This document shows positions 54,480-64,000 of a DNA stretch of 64,000 nt, one piece after another. The notes under the pieces were generated by a model that made no database searches, was not told the origin of the DNA, and saw nothing but the letters and a program-made list of their open reading frames with translations. Source of the DNA: Branchinecta lynchi (Eukaryota; Arthropoda; Branchiopoda; Anostraca; Branchinectidae); the NCBI GenBank assembly GCA_023053575.1, contig JAKZAP010000010.1, positions 15,895,225 to 15,959,224 of the forward strand, in the 5' to 3' direction. The stretch's first letter is position 1. Each line of letters opens with the position of its first letter. A program made the position numbers and the translations under genes.

Positions 54480-56020
54480 TTAACTTTTTCATTCTTATGT
54501 CTCCTTGTCAATTTTTAAAACTCAAAGTGTATTAAATGTTAAATTTACTAAATTACCGAAAAGGGGGCCACTCTTTTAACTGCCTAGGGGCCCTTGATAT
54601 CTATAGTACTGCAAATAATGCCTGCGCAAAGTAACATGCACAACAATTTCTCTTTCTGTGCCATTGCGGAAGGTGAGGTACGCTTGCAGTGCCTAACGAC
54701 AGCCTATTATTGTGGAGTCGGTGTGATTTTCCACAGTTTTCACTGTCAGAAGTTTCGGTGACAACAAAGTTGAACGTATAAATGATGGTTATTTATATCT
54801 GAGTATAAAATAAACGTCACGTCACGAAAAGAAGTGATCCAGTAACAATGGTAATGATGCATCAACTTTCTCGATTTGACTTCACCCTCTTTCAGTTTTG
54901 TCAGTAGGAGGCGCTAGGCCTGCAGCCTCATTTAAATTCTCTTGATTCAGTATCGTCTATTCTATGTACAAGTGCTGTAATTGCTTTTGATCGGCGTTTA
55001 TAATCGATTCGTTGTATCCTTCATTTAGCATTCCTTGTCAGACGTATTTTTTTCTCTTCTGAAATAGCTAGAAGTTTACAACGGTGGAATTAGGAGTTCT
55101 GCAGCTGGGTTTTTTATGGGGGGGGCGGGGGGGGCAGATCGTTGGATTAGCCATTTTTCTGTAAGCTTGAATTTGTCATGAAACATTGAAATACCATTTA
55201 AAGGATAGTTGAGTTAGAAAAGAATGTCTTAAGGAAAGTACGCGTTGCTTCCGAGCCATCCAACCTTATCCTCCAACCGGTCTTGTCGCGAAATTTGTTT
55301 CAGCGAAATTTGTAAGCTATTTCAAGTTTAATTTGTACTGTTTGTACGCCGCGAGTCTTACTTTCCTTCCGTGCGTATAATAATTAACCACCTGGGGACA
55401 AGCCATAAATTTAAATTTAATTAAATGAAATTTATAAACTAAAAAAAGGCCTCAAAATGGGCTGTTTTTGCTAAACTCCCCTACTGATACCTGCAACCCT
55501 TTCCCTCTAAGAAAAAAGTAAAAAAAAACGCTCATACATTCACTTTCTTCAGTTTGCCACTCGCAAGTAGGAAACCCCTGACTCGCCCCCTAGATGGGCG
55601 TTGGCGACGCTGGGAATCTAAATTTCTTTCCTTTAGCACAATGAACCATCGTCGAATAATCTATGTCACATCAGAGAATTTTAGATACCAGATTTTTGTT
55701 AAGTCTTCCTTGCGAATATTTTCAATGTCTTCTTTCATTTTGATTTCTGTTCTTGGTCAAAATTGGTTGCTACGTAGATAAATATGGTTCATGCCTGAAA
55801 CCTTGCCATGAGAGGTTGGTTCAGTCAAGAAGAAGCTGAAGATTGGGTTAGGGCTGATGTCTTCAGGTTTTGATGCGGTTATTAAAATTCCACTCCTACC
55901 TATAATACTAATTCGACCTATCTGTGTAATCGCTCCATCAGTTCTTAAACCCGTTGACCCGAATACCATATTGTACATTCTAACCCCCCGAACGAGAATT
56001 CAGTCATTGATAAATATTCC
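54480..56020. other. Unassigned
   Basis: Poly-G near 55119-55134. Candidate acceptor TTTCTTCAG at 55545-55553 has no good donor partner. No gene is supported. Confidence 0.35.
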
Positions 56021-56021
56021 T

Positions 56022-56265
56022 GCAGCACACGCTGACTGCGAATCATATTTCATAGTGCAAAACGGATACGTCAGCTGAATTTTATTAGAGCTATATTTTG
56101 GCCCTTCTTGGCAAGGGTCCTTTTCAGGCTCAAAGCCGCTCAAGTTAGAAAATAGATCTTTTGAGCGGCTTTGAGTCTGAAGAGGACCCTTGCCAAGAAG
56201 GTCCGAAACATAGCTCTAATAAAATTCAGCTGACGTATCCGTTTTGCACTGTCAAATATCGTTCA
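56022..56265. mobile_element. D-family long hairpin
   Basis: Two D arms meet head to head. GCAAAACGGATACGTCAGCT...GCCCTTCTTGGCAAGGGTCC at the left is mirrored by GGACCCTTGCCAAGAAG...AGCTGACGTATCCGTTTTGC at the right. The arms are about 105 bp and near-perfect, with a central AAAGATCTATTTTC-like loop. A strong foldback. Confidence 0.85.
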
Positions 56266-56429
56266 TTGATAAAACGCTTGCCTTAAACGACCCGCTGTAC
56301 CTACAATGCCAATGCAACCTACTTTATTAATAGAGGCGAAAGCCTTTTTTACTGCAGTTATATTCTTATTATTATTATTATTACTTCCGAATTGGAGTTT
56401 TTCTTAATACTGGAGACCCAAACACTACT

Positions 56430-56682
56430 CTTTGCACTTCGCGCGGTTCACGATTTTCCGTGCCCATTGTGCTTCCGACGAGTGTTCGCGTATCATGCTA
56501 CTGATGCGTAAAACCGGTTTCTGAATCTTGTTGTGTTTTTGCTAGAAGTCAATGGGTCTGGGATTAGGCTTAAAACAGCTAAAGTCGTGGATAATTTGTC
56601 AAAAGCAGAGCTTAGTTTGACTGTATTCAGATCGTTTCGAATATTGGAACACAAACAGTAAGCTATAATAATAATAATAATC
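56430..56682 (+). repeat. Repeat L, copy 2, ending in a (TAA)n tail
   Basis: TTTTTGCTAGAAGTCAATGG and GTCGTGGATAATTTGTC match 47770-47995. The protein equivalent is FLLEVNGSGIRLKTAKVV, with an upstream stop. It ends AAACAGTAAGCTATAATAATAATAATAAT, a retroposon-like tail (given as composition: TAA x5). Confidence 0.5.
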
Positions 56683-56895
56683 TATACTCAAAGCCAGAGG
56701 TCACAGGTTCACTCCTTCATCGATAAATCTACACACTTTGCATATTATCTGTGCCGATGTTCAATCCAAGATGTCTGGAAGCCGCCAATTCCGCCCAAGC
56801 AAAGACACCCTTAAATCAGAAAGCTCACACTTCAGCAAAAAGTGTTCCAAGTCATCATTCCCTTCATTACATAAAGGGCAGGGTGTCACTAAACT
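56668..56895 (-). pseudogene. Non-LTR retrotransposon 3' end: zinc tail and TTA tail
   Basis: The minus strand encodes PCPLCNEGNDDLEHFLLK, then CELSDLRVSLLGRNW, with a stop, then TSAQIICKVCRFIDEGVNL and a stop at 56701. C-x2-C...H-x4-C is complete (the two cysteines of C-P-L-C at 56869-56880). The SAQ-I-C-(V)-F tail repeats that of 5224-5460. It is followed by ...TATAGATTATTATTATTATT, a typical LINE 3' repeat. An in-frame stop marks it as inactive. Confidence 0.7.
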
Positions 56896-56924
56896 CGGTG
56901 TGCTTCAAATATTTTCAATGCATA

Positions 56925-57115
56925 TCATACTCCCGACGATTGTTTGCAAGGAGTTCCGTCGTCGCAAAAACCGGTATGTATTTTTTTTCTGTTTTGTTTT
57001 AGCTAGAAATCTACGGCCCTTATACAAATACTTAAAACAGCCAACAATATTTTAAAAGCAGAGCCTGGTTTTAAAGTATTCAAATATTTAAAAATGAAAA
57101 ATATAAACAGTAAAC
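56925..57115 (+). repeat. Repeat L, copy 3, diverged
   Basis: CATACTCCCGACGATTGTT, TTTTAGCTAGAAATCTACGG, AAAACAGCCAACAATATTTT and AAAATATAAACAGTAAAC follow the order of copy 2. Confidence 0.45.
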
Positions 57116-58079
57116 AGCGAGAGAGGTGCTTTAAAATTTCACTGTTCGTTATTAGTGTTCCTCACGTAACATCGTCGTGAACAATAAATTGCGAACATGG
57201 AATGAAGCTGTCTGAAAATATGAGCACTTTTTATTTGCTTGGCGACGGTCGTAGCGTTTAAGAGGAAATTACTTCCTGCCCGCTTTTGAAAAAGCTTTTA
57301 GAGAGTTTACAGAGCAGAGAGTACTTCAAATTACATTTGAGTGCAAGAGGGCAATACTAATTTTGATTTCATTCGCTCTTATGTCAAGCAAAATTCGCTT
57401 TTGGAACTGCTTATTTATGTGAGGGATTTGTGTTCGTGAATTTCTGACGTCAGACTGGATTTTTTTTGTTGGTATATTGAAGGGGTGAGTCGATATGGCG
57501 TAAAATAGGGTAGAAAAATTTATCAGGGATGATTATTGTTAACAAAGGTGTACATTATTTTCTTGAAAATCCTAACACCATCCAACACTGTTCACAAGGA
57601 ATAGAATAATGAATGAACCTTTATGACAACGAGTCGGCCAGTTCCGCCCACTCATGAAATGTCAGTTTGTTAGACAATGTACGGTAGCTTATATAGCGGA
57701 TAGTCTGTAGGACCCACTTTTTTTTTGCAAATTGGCTGATCGCTAGTCAAAATTACATAAAAACCAAACCTCAAAACAGATTATTAAAATAAATAAATTA
57801 TAACAAATATTTAGCTGGACTATTTCAAGTTTGTACACATACACCAACAAAATTTTTGTCTTTTGTCTTATTTTCTTGTTAAAGTTTAACTGAAAAGCCA
57901 ATCTATATTTTCATCATTTAACTGAGCACACTGCTTTATTCGATTGTGTTAAGGGACTTTTTCTTATGCATCACTATTTTCTCTAGTATCACATTCAGAA
58001 TATCTATGGCCTTCCTCACGACGCAAAATTCTACTACCACGCAGAAAATTTTTATCTCAATTCAAACGCGTCTTTTCAG
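57116..58079. other. Unassigned
   Basis: AT-rich. No exon is recognised before the acceptor at 58079. Confidence 0.3.
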
Positions 58080-58220
58080 TGGTCAGTGATCAGGTCCCGG
58101 AAGGTAGCATACTGCGTGAACGCTTGTATTTTGCAGTACATGCGCAGAGTGGTACCAAAAATCCGGCAGGGAAGTTTTACTATATGGAAATTGATTATTC
58201 GAGAATAACGGAGCAACGAA
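58080..58220 (+). CDS. Exon-like segment, weak CDC14-phosphatase N-terminal resemblance
   Basis: The acceptor AACGCGTCTTTTCAG ends at 58079. The frame reads VSDQVPEGSILRERLYFAVH, AQSGTKNPAGKFYYMEID and YSRITEQR, with a possible donor GTAACG at 58221. Read through instead, it stops at 58252-58254. The spacing of RLYFA, a lysine/proline-rich link and a Y-x-x-(I)-D element recalls the CDC14 N-terminus (RLYFA...YFSID), but the following VYENFYADFG-type segment was not found in the window. It could be an exon, a pseudo-exon or chance. Confidence 0.35.
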
Positions 58221-58254
58221 GTAACGCATTTCATCACGTCTTCAAGCGTCTTTA

Positions 58255-58815
58255 AGTGAAAAAATGATCGGTAACTAGATTGTCATATCTCAGCTCTTTT
58301 CGGTTAAACTTTAAGATCTATTCCAGCTTGGCCATGCGTGTACTTTCAGACCGCGCCACTAGGTGACCCTACGGCAGGTTTCAACTGGCGACTAGGGCTG
58401 TTCTTGCCAATTTGCTAGAATGCTTCCGATTTTCGTTTAAATTTCGGAACTTCGGGCAAGCGTTAGTGATGAAAGAAAGTCGCAATTCGTCTCTGTTATG
58501 GTGTAGAGAAAGTTGGCCGTTTTGAAGCGTCGGGAGTGTCTTCCCTACTTTTCCGAGTTCCAGTTTGCGACTTCCCAATTTTCCGGAGCAGACCAGCCTA
58601 GCTTTCCGCATCGTTCTGTTGTTACGTCTTGACAAGACTGATAGGTTTGTTTTTGCCTCAGACGAAACTGGAATGTTTGTCCTGTTTCCTCGAGAAGTAG
58701 TTCAGGAAGTTTGGTCGGCCATTTTCAGCGACTTTTTCTGTCGTAACTTTTTTTCTTTTGAGTCGTTTTGTATGGTCTATCGTCTCCCGAGGCTGGCTTT
58801 TCCAGTGGTTAACAA
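58255..58815. other. Unassigned
   Basis: A plus frame at 58565-58873 and a minus frame at 58381-58635 overlap, and neither has splice or domain support. Confidence 0.3.
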
Positions 58816-58819
58816 GAGC

Positions 58820-61597
58820 TACGAGCTCATATGGCACTTGTTACGAGTAGGCACGGCTCGGTTATGTCAATGATATATCTAGTGTTTGCTAGGTGTCTTC
58901 CCACCAAGTTTCATCTCGATCCCTCCACTCATAGCGTTTTCCAACATTTCCGGTTCTCCCCTCCAGCTCCCCCCAAAAGTCACCGGATCCGGTCCGGATT
59001 TTAAGTGGGTTGTCTGAGGCATGAGGTCTTTCCAAATATCAAGTTTCATCGAGATCCGGTCACCCGTTCAAAAGTTATAAATACCTCAAGATTCCGGATT
59101 CCCCCTCCCTCCACTCCCCCGACAGTGCCCGAATCGGCTCGGTTATGTCAATGATGTATCTAGTGTTTGCTAGGTGTCTTCCCACCAAGTTTCATCTCGA
59201 TCCCTCCACTCATAGCGTTTTCCAACATTTCCGGTTCTCCCCTCCAGCTCCCCCCAAAAGTCACCGGATCCGGTCCGGATTTTAAGTGGGTCGTCTGAGG
59301 CATGAGGTCTTTCCAAATATCAAGTTTCATCGAGATCCGGTCACCCGTTCAAAAGTTATAAATACCTCAAGATTCCGGATTCCCCCTCCCTCCACTCCCC
59401 CGACAGTGCCCGAATCGGCTCGGTTATGTCAATGATGTATCTAGTGTTTGCTAGGTGTCTTCCCACCAAGTTTCATCTCGATCCCTCCACTCATAGCGTT
59501 TCCAAAGATTTCCGGTTGCCCCCTCCAGCTCCCCCCAAAAGTCACCGGATCCGGTCCAGATTTTAAGTGGGTCGTCTGAGGCATGAGGTCTTTCCAAATA
59601 TCAAGTTCCATCGAGATCCGATCACCCGTTCAAAAGTTATAAATACCTCAAGATTCCGGATTCCCCCTCCCTCTACTCCCCCCACAGTACCCGAATCGGC
59701 TCGGTTATGTCAATGATGTATCTAGTGTTTGCTAGGTGTCTTCCCACCAAGTTTCATCTCGATCCCTCCACTCATAGCGTTTCCCAAGATTTCCGGTTGC
59801 CCCCTCCAGCTCCCCCCAAAAGTCAACGGATCCGGTCCAGATTTTAAGTAGGTCGTCTGAGGGATGAGGTCTTCCCAATATCAAGTTCCATCGAGATCCG
59901 ATCCCCCGTTCAAAAGTTATAAATATCTCAAGATTCCGGATTCCCCCTCCCTCTACTCCCCCCACAGTGCCCGAATCGGCTCGGTTATGTCAACGATGTA
60001 TCTAGTGTTTGCTAGGTGTCTTCCCACCAAGTTTCATCTCGATCCCTCCACTCATAGCGTTTCCCAAGATTTCCGGTTGCCCCCTCCAGCTCCCCCCAAA
60101 AGTCACCGGATCCGGTCCAGATTTTAAGTGGGTCGTCTGAGGGATGAGGTCTTTCCAAATATCAAGTTCCATCGAGATCCGATCACCCGTTCAAAAGTTA
60201 TAAATACTTCAAGATTCCGGATTCCCCCTCCCTCTACTCCCCCCACAGTACCCGAATCGGCTCGGTTATGTCAATGATGTATCTGGTGTTTGCTAGGTGT
60301 CTTCCCACCAAGTTTCATCTCGATCCCTCCACTCATAGCGTTTCCCAAGATTTCCGGTTGCCCCTTCCAGCTCCCCCCCAAAAGTCACCGGATCCGGTCC
60401 GGATTTTAAGTAGGTCGTCTGAGGCCTGAGGTCTTTCCAAATATCAAGTTCCATCGAGATCCGATCACCCGTTCAAAAGTTATAAATACCTTAAGATTCC
60501 GGATTCCCCCTTCCTCTACTCCCCCCACAGTACCCGAATCGGCTCGGTTATGTCAATGATGTATCTAGTGTTTGCTAGGTGTCTTCCCACCAAGTTTCAT
60601 CTCGATCCCTCCACTCATAGCGTTTCCCAAGATTTCCGGTTGCCCCCTCCAGCTCCCCCCAAAAGTCACCGGATCCGGTCCGGATTTTAAGTAGGTCGTC
60701 TGAGGCATGAGGTCTTTCCAAATATCAAGTTCCATCGAGATCCGATCACCCGTTCAAAAGTTATAAATACCTCAAGATTCCGGATTCCCCCTCCCTCCAC
60801 TCCCCCCCACAGTGCCCGAATCGGCTCGGTTATGTCAATGATGTATCTAGTGTTTGCTAGGTGTCTTCCCACCAAGTTTCATCTCGATCCCTCCACTCAT
60901 AGCGTTTCCCAAGATTTCCGGTTGCCCCCTCCAGCTCCCCCCAAAAGTCACCGGATCCGGTCCGGATTTTAAGTAGGTCGTCTGAGGCATGAGGTCTTTC
61001 CAAATATCAAGTTCCATCGAGATCCGATCACCCGTTCAAAAGTTATAAATACCTCAAGATTCCGGATTCCCCCTCCCTCCACTCCCCCCCACAGTGCCCG
61101 AATCGGCTCGGTTATGTCAACGATGTATCTAGTGTTTGCTAGGTGTCTTCCCACCAAGTTTCATCTCGATCCCTCCACTCATAGCGTTTCCCAAGATTTC
61201 CGGTTGCCCCCTCCAGCTCCCCCCAAAAGTCACCGGATCCGGTCCGGATTTTAAGTGGGTCGTCTGAGGCATGAGGTCGTTCCAAATATCAAGTTTCATC
61301 GAGATCCGATCACCCGTTCAAAAGTTAAAAATACCTCAAGATTCCGGATTCCCCCTCCCTCCACTCCCCCCACGGTGCTCGGATCGGGGAAGTGACTATT
61401 TCCAACTTAATCATTTGGGGTCCCTGATATGCCTGCCAAGTTTTATCATCCTAGCTTATGTGGAAGTGCCCGAACTAGCAAAACCTGGACAGACCGACAG
61501 ACCGACAGACCGACAGACCGACAGACCGACAGACCGACGGACGGACAGAAATTGCGATCGCTATATGGCACTTGGCCGAAGGGCAAGTGCCATAAAA
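58820..61597 (+). mobile_element. Element C2: 2.8 kb element carrying a 9-unit satellite array
   Basis: Left end GAGCTCATATGGCACTTG. Right end GCGATCGCTATATGGCACTTG-type sequence and a CACTTG...CAAGTGCCAT hairpin (61563-61593; loop GCCGAAGG), preceded by GACAGACC repeats (61490-61545). Units begin GGCTCGGTTATGTCAATGAT at 58855, 59136, 59417, 59698, 59978, 60259, 60541, 60823 and 61105, a period of 280-282 bp. Units are nearly identical, with AAGTTTCATCTCGATCC and CCGGATCCGGTCC in each. No transposase. Confidence 0.85.
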
Positions 61598-63999
61598 AAC
61601 CGGAGCTGATTGGTTCCCGGATGGCTGTTTCGATTTATTTCCGTAGAATATTGGAGGTGTGTACTCGACAGAATTGCGGAGATATTTAATTGATTTTGTG
61701 AATACGGTCGTCTGTGAATGTTTGTTTCTGACAGAATTACGGAGATATTTAATTACATTTGTGAATAGCCTACGGTTCATTCTCGCCGAAGGAGAGCTGG
61801 ACCAGTGACACGAACAGCCTGTTCCATTTGTCTCAAAATAGTACTAGTGCGGAGAAAGTCTGTGAGGAAAAGAAGTTTCTTAGAGAAATTTGGCGTGTTA
61901 AAGCAGCCATGCGATTCACTGTGTACATTCATTTTTTTACTCCATTCCGGGTGTGTATTTTCGGTCACCAAACTCTCATTTCCACATACTTTCCTACTCG
62001 GGTCTCGGGGTCGCATCAGTCTTTCCCAGAGCAAAATAACACCTAAGGAGTAAAGCCTATGCTTTCCATGCATCAGAAACGTAGCGCTCGTAGCGCCGAT
62101 CAGTGCGCTCCGGACATTCAAAGCGAGACAAAATCGCGGGTTAGAAAATTTCTATTAGAGCTAAGATGCGGTGTGTACACGTCGAGGAAACAGGGGAGGT
62201 TGTATCCTTTTTTCGCAGTGTTTAGAATCTGAAGTTTTTGGATCCAGCGCTCCGGATTGGGTTTGGACGTTCTCTATCGCTAGTGGTGCTCGTGTCGGTG
62301 GTATTCGAGTGTGTGTCACTTTTTTCAAGTCTTGGCACTACTTTCTAGTGTTACTTTGCTCTGGTCTTTCCTATTACGGTGACCATTTTGAGCGAAATCT
62401 TTTGTCCGCATCATAATCGAGTGCTGATCTGAAAGCCGATAACGTCAAAAGTGACCTCAAAATTAGGAGAATTTATGGTAAAAGCCATACGCATGAATAG
62501 TCAATTTGATTTGATAATTCTAGGACATTGAAAATGAAGAGGGTTGAAGTGTAAAATAATTATGACAGTATGATTAGCCAGTTTTAGAACACAAGCCTTC
62601 ACAAAGTTGACGAAAAAAATGTTTAGACAGTTAAATAGAAGCAGTTTTTGGTCAGCATTCACTGAGCACTGTAAGTAGGCTACTGCCAAAAAATCACCGC
62701 CTTGAACACACATATATATATTTGAAATTCCCCCCAAGACCCCCGCAAAGCCGGCAAGGCCTCTACTTAAGTGGGTCTTTTACTGGCAATCGTCCGAGGT
62801 AATCATGCTCGTTCCGGACCCGGCGTGCTGTCAGGACCCACTGGGTTTAGTTACTTGAAAACATACGTCGTATGTTTATGCTAATCATTGACTTTCACGT
62901 GAAGATAAACAAATATACTAGAATAAATCAGCGGAAAAACAGAGAATTATGTCCTTTGTGCTTTAAGCTCTTGAGTTGATCTTTAACAGTAAACATGGCT
63001 TTTAGTGACAGTATAAAACCCAGCAGCTGTTTTTTAATTATCCATCAACCGCAGTAGGTTGCGAGCTTTAGCTTGTTCTAGTGGCTTCGGTGTCAGAACG
63101 AGAGTTTGATTTGTGCCGCTGTGCTGACCTGTCTCTGAAAGATCGTGTGACGAAGTAGGCTAATTGCTTTCAAGTGTTTGCAAATTTTAAAACTATTTCA
63201 GCGAGCGTCACCCAGCAGTCTTCTCTAGGAGTTGCCAGTTTTCGATTTTATTGTACTGGTGCCCGGACAGCAGATGACACCGTTTGCCATTGCACGTTTT
63301 AGAACATTCAAATTAGCATTCTTCGAGGAGGAAATCTCCAAATTTTTGGCGTGCACCGTTTCGGGCATCACTGGTTTTTGTCGGTACTGTGAAAGGGTGT
63401 AGCCTGCACCAGGTGCCGGGGAGTGGGAAACCGTCGAGTTCTTCTTGAAAACCGAAGCGACAATCTCAGAAAACAAGCTAGTTTTGGGTTTGATAGAAAT
63501 TAACCAAGCGAATGGCAAGTGGAGTGACACCGGAATCGGTGTGACTCTGCTCTCGTGATCTTATAACTGTACCGTGTTCTTCAAAACTGTGCTAAATGAA
63601 AATGTTTTGAAAACTGAGTCAAGTATACAGGAAAGAACATAGCTGATTTGGTATTCTGTTAAATTGTGCTAAGTGTAAATGACAACATGAGCACCATCTA
63701 ACAGGTAGATCAGTTTTAACTTTCTGGGTTCCTACTTTCTTCATGCAGATGGCATACACAAAACTGGGCCCAAAATTATGAAAATGTAGTTAGCACAGTT
63801 TTGAAGAACACAACTATACTGTGATGACTGTGAAAAGTGTAGAAAGAAAAAAGTAAACAAAATGCGCTAAGCTTTCGATAGGCCAGTGACGAAAGTGTGC
63901 AGAGAAAAATAAATAAGGAAAACAGGACTTATTGGCTAAAATGAGTTCTATCAGATGGCAAGTACAGAAATGGTCGGGAGGAGAGACTTGATGGTCCTG
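61598..63999. other. Right end, mostly unassigned
   Basis: A segment of about 40 bp (GACAGAATTGCGGAGATATT...) is duplicated at about 61669 and 61730. K-like GGTGCCGGGGAGTGGGAAAC lies at about 63412. The 114-codon minus frame at 61777-62121 has no splice sites or recognised motif and is not called. No other gene is seen. Confidence 0.35.
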
Positions 64000-64000
64000 G

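Noticed and set aside
58855..61385. CRISPR-like regular spacing
   Set aside because: The whole 281-bp unit is repeated; there are no short repeats with unique spacers, and the context is eukaryotic. It is a satellite array.
61777..62121. 114-codon minus-strand frame
   Set aside because: No splice sites, no recognised motif, and overlapping plus-strand frames of similar length. It cannot be separated from chance.

Overview
This window looks like intron-rich, repeat-saturated nuclear DNA from an invertebrate metazoan. No long intact ORF exists. Coding signal appears only as short exons bounded by consensus GT/AG sites. Most of the remaining DNA belongs to dispersed repeat families, many with transposon-style inverted ends, poly-C/G tracts or tetranucleotide tails. 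There is no bacterial gene organisation. The lineage cannot be fixed from sequence alone. A receptor tail with a tyrosine motif plus several hAT-like non-autonomous elements would fit, for example, a tunicate, cnidarian, lancelet or mollusc; this is inference.

Gene 1 (+ strand, about 2.0-15.1 kb) is the 3' part of a single-pass membrane receptor. It has a transmembrane exon (2008-2121), a 37-nt exon (9361-9397), a basic juxtamembrane exon (9480-9537) and a terminal exon (14899-15114) with an ITIM-like LQYADL motif. The ectodomain would lie left of the window. The first three exons join in phase. The last joins only through a weak donor or an unseen exon, so two alternative tails are possible. 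Candidate gene 2 (+) pairs a start exon at 46605-46786 with an exon at 53879-53993 in matching phase, giving a presequence-like N-terminus. Candidate gene 3 (-, 32960-32136) has two exons that join in phase to a predicted 138-residue product of unknown function. A further exon-like segment at 58080-58220 (+) weakly recalls the N-terminus of CDC14-type phosphatases.

The repeats fall into named groups used below. A: 150-170 bp near-palindromic MITEs. B: about 1 kb elements bounded by GGGATCCC palindromes, with internal repeats of about 133 bp and a GACG/GACA tail. C: 2-3 kb elements beginning and ending in ATGGCACTTG-type ends, with internal tandem arrays; one is nine units of 280-282 bp, and the other carries a degenerate tRNA-Asn-like insert. 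D: foldback elements. E: a 1.35 kb hAT-like non-autonomous element. F, G, I and K, together with several single elements: short MITEs, four of which have good 8-bp target duplications. LINE fragments recur, recognised by the reverse-transcriptase tail and a terminal CPLC...H...C zinc motif. A 1.1 kb array with a 24-bp unit sits at 44.2-45.3 kb.

The left half is therefore mostly the introns of gene 1 filled with insertions. The centre (15-46 kb) is a transposon graveyard with one candidate small gene. The right half holds the candidate exons and the large C-type array near the right end.
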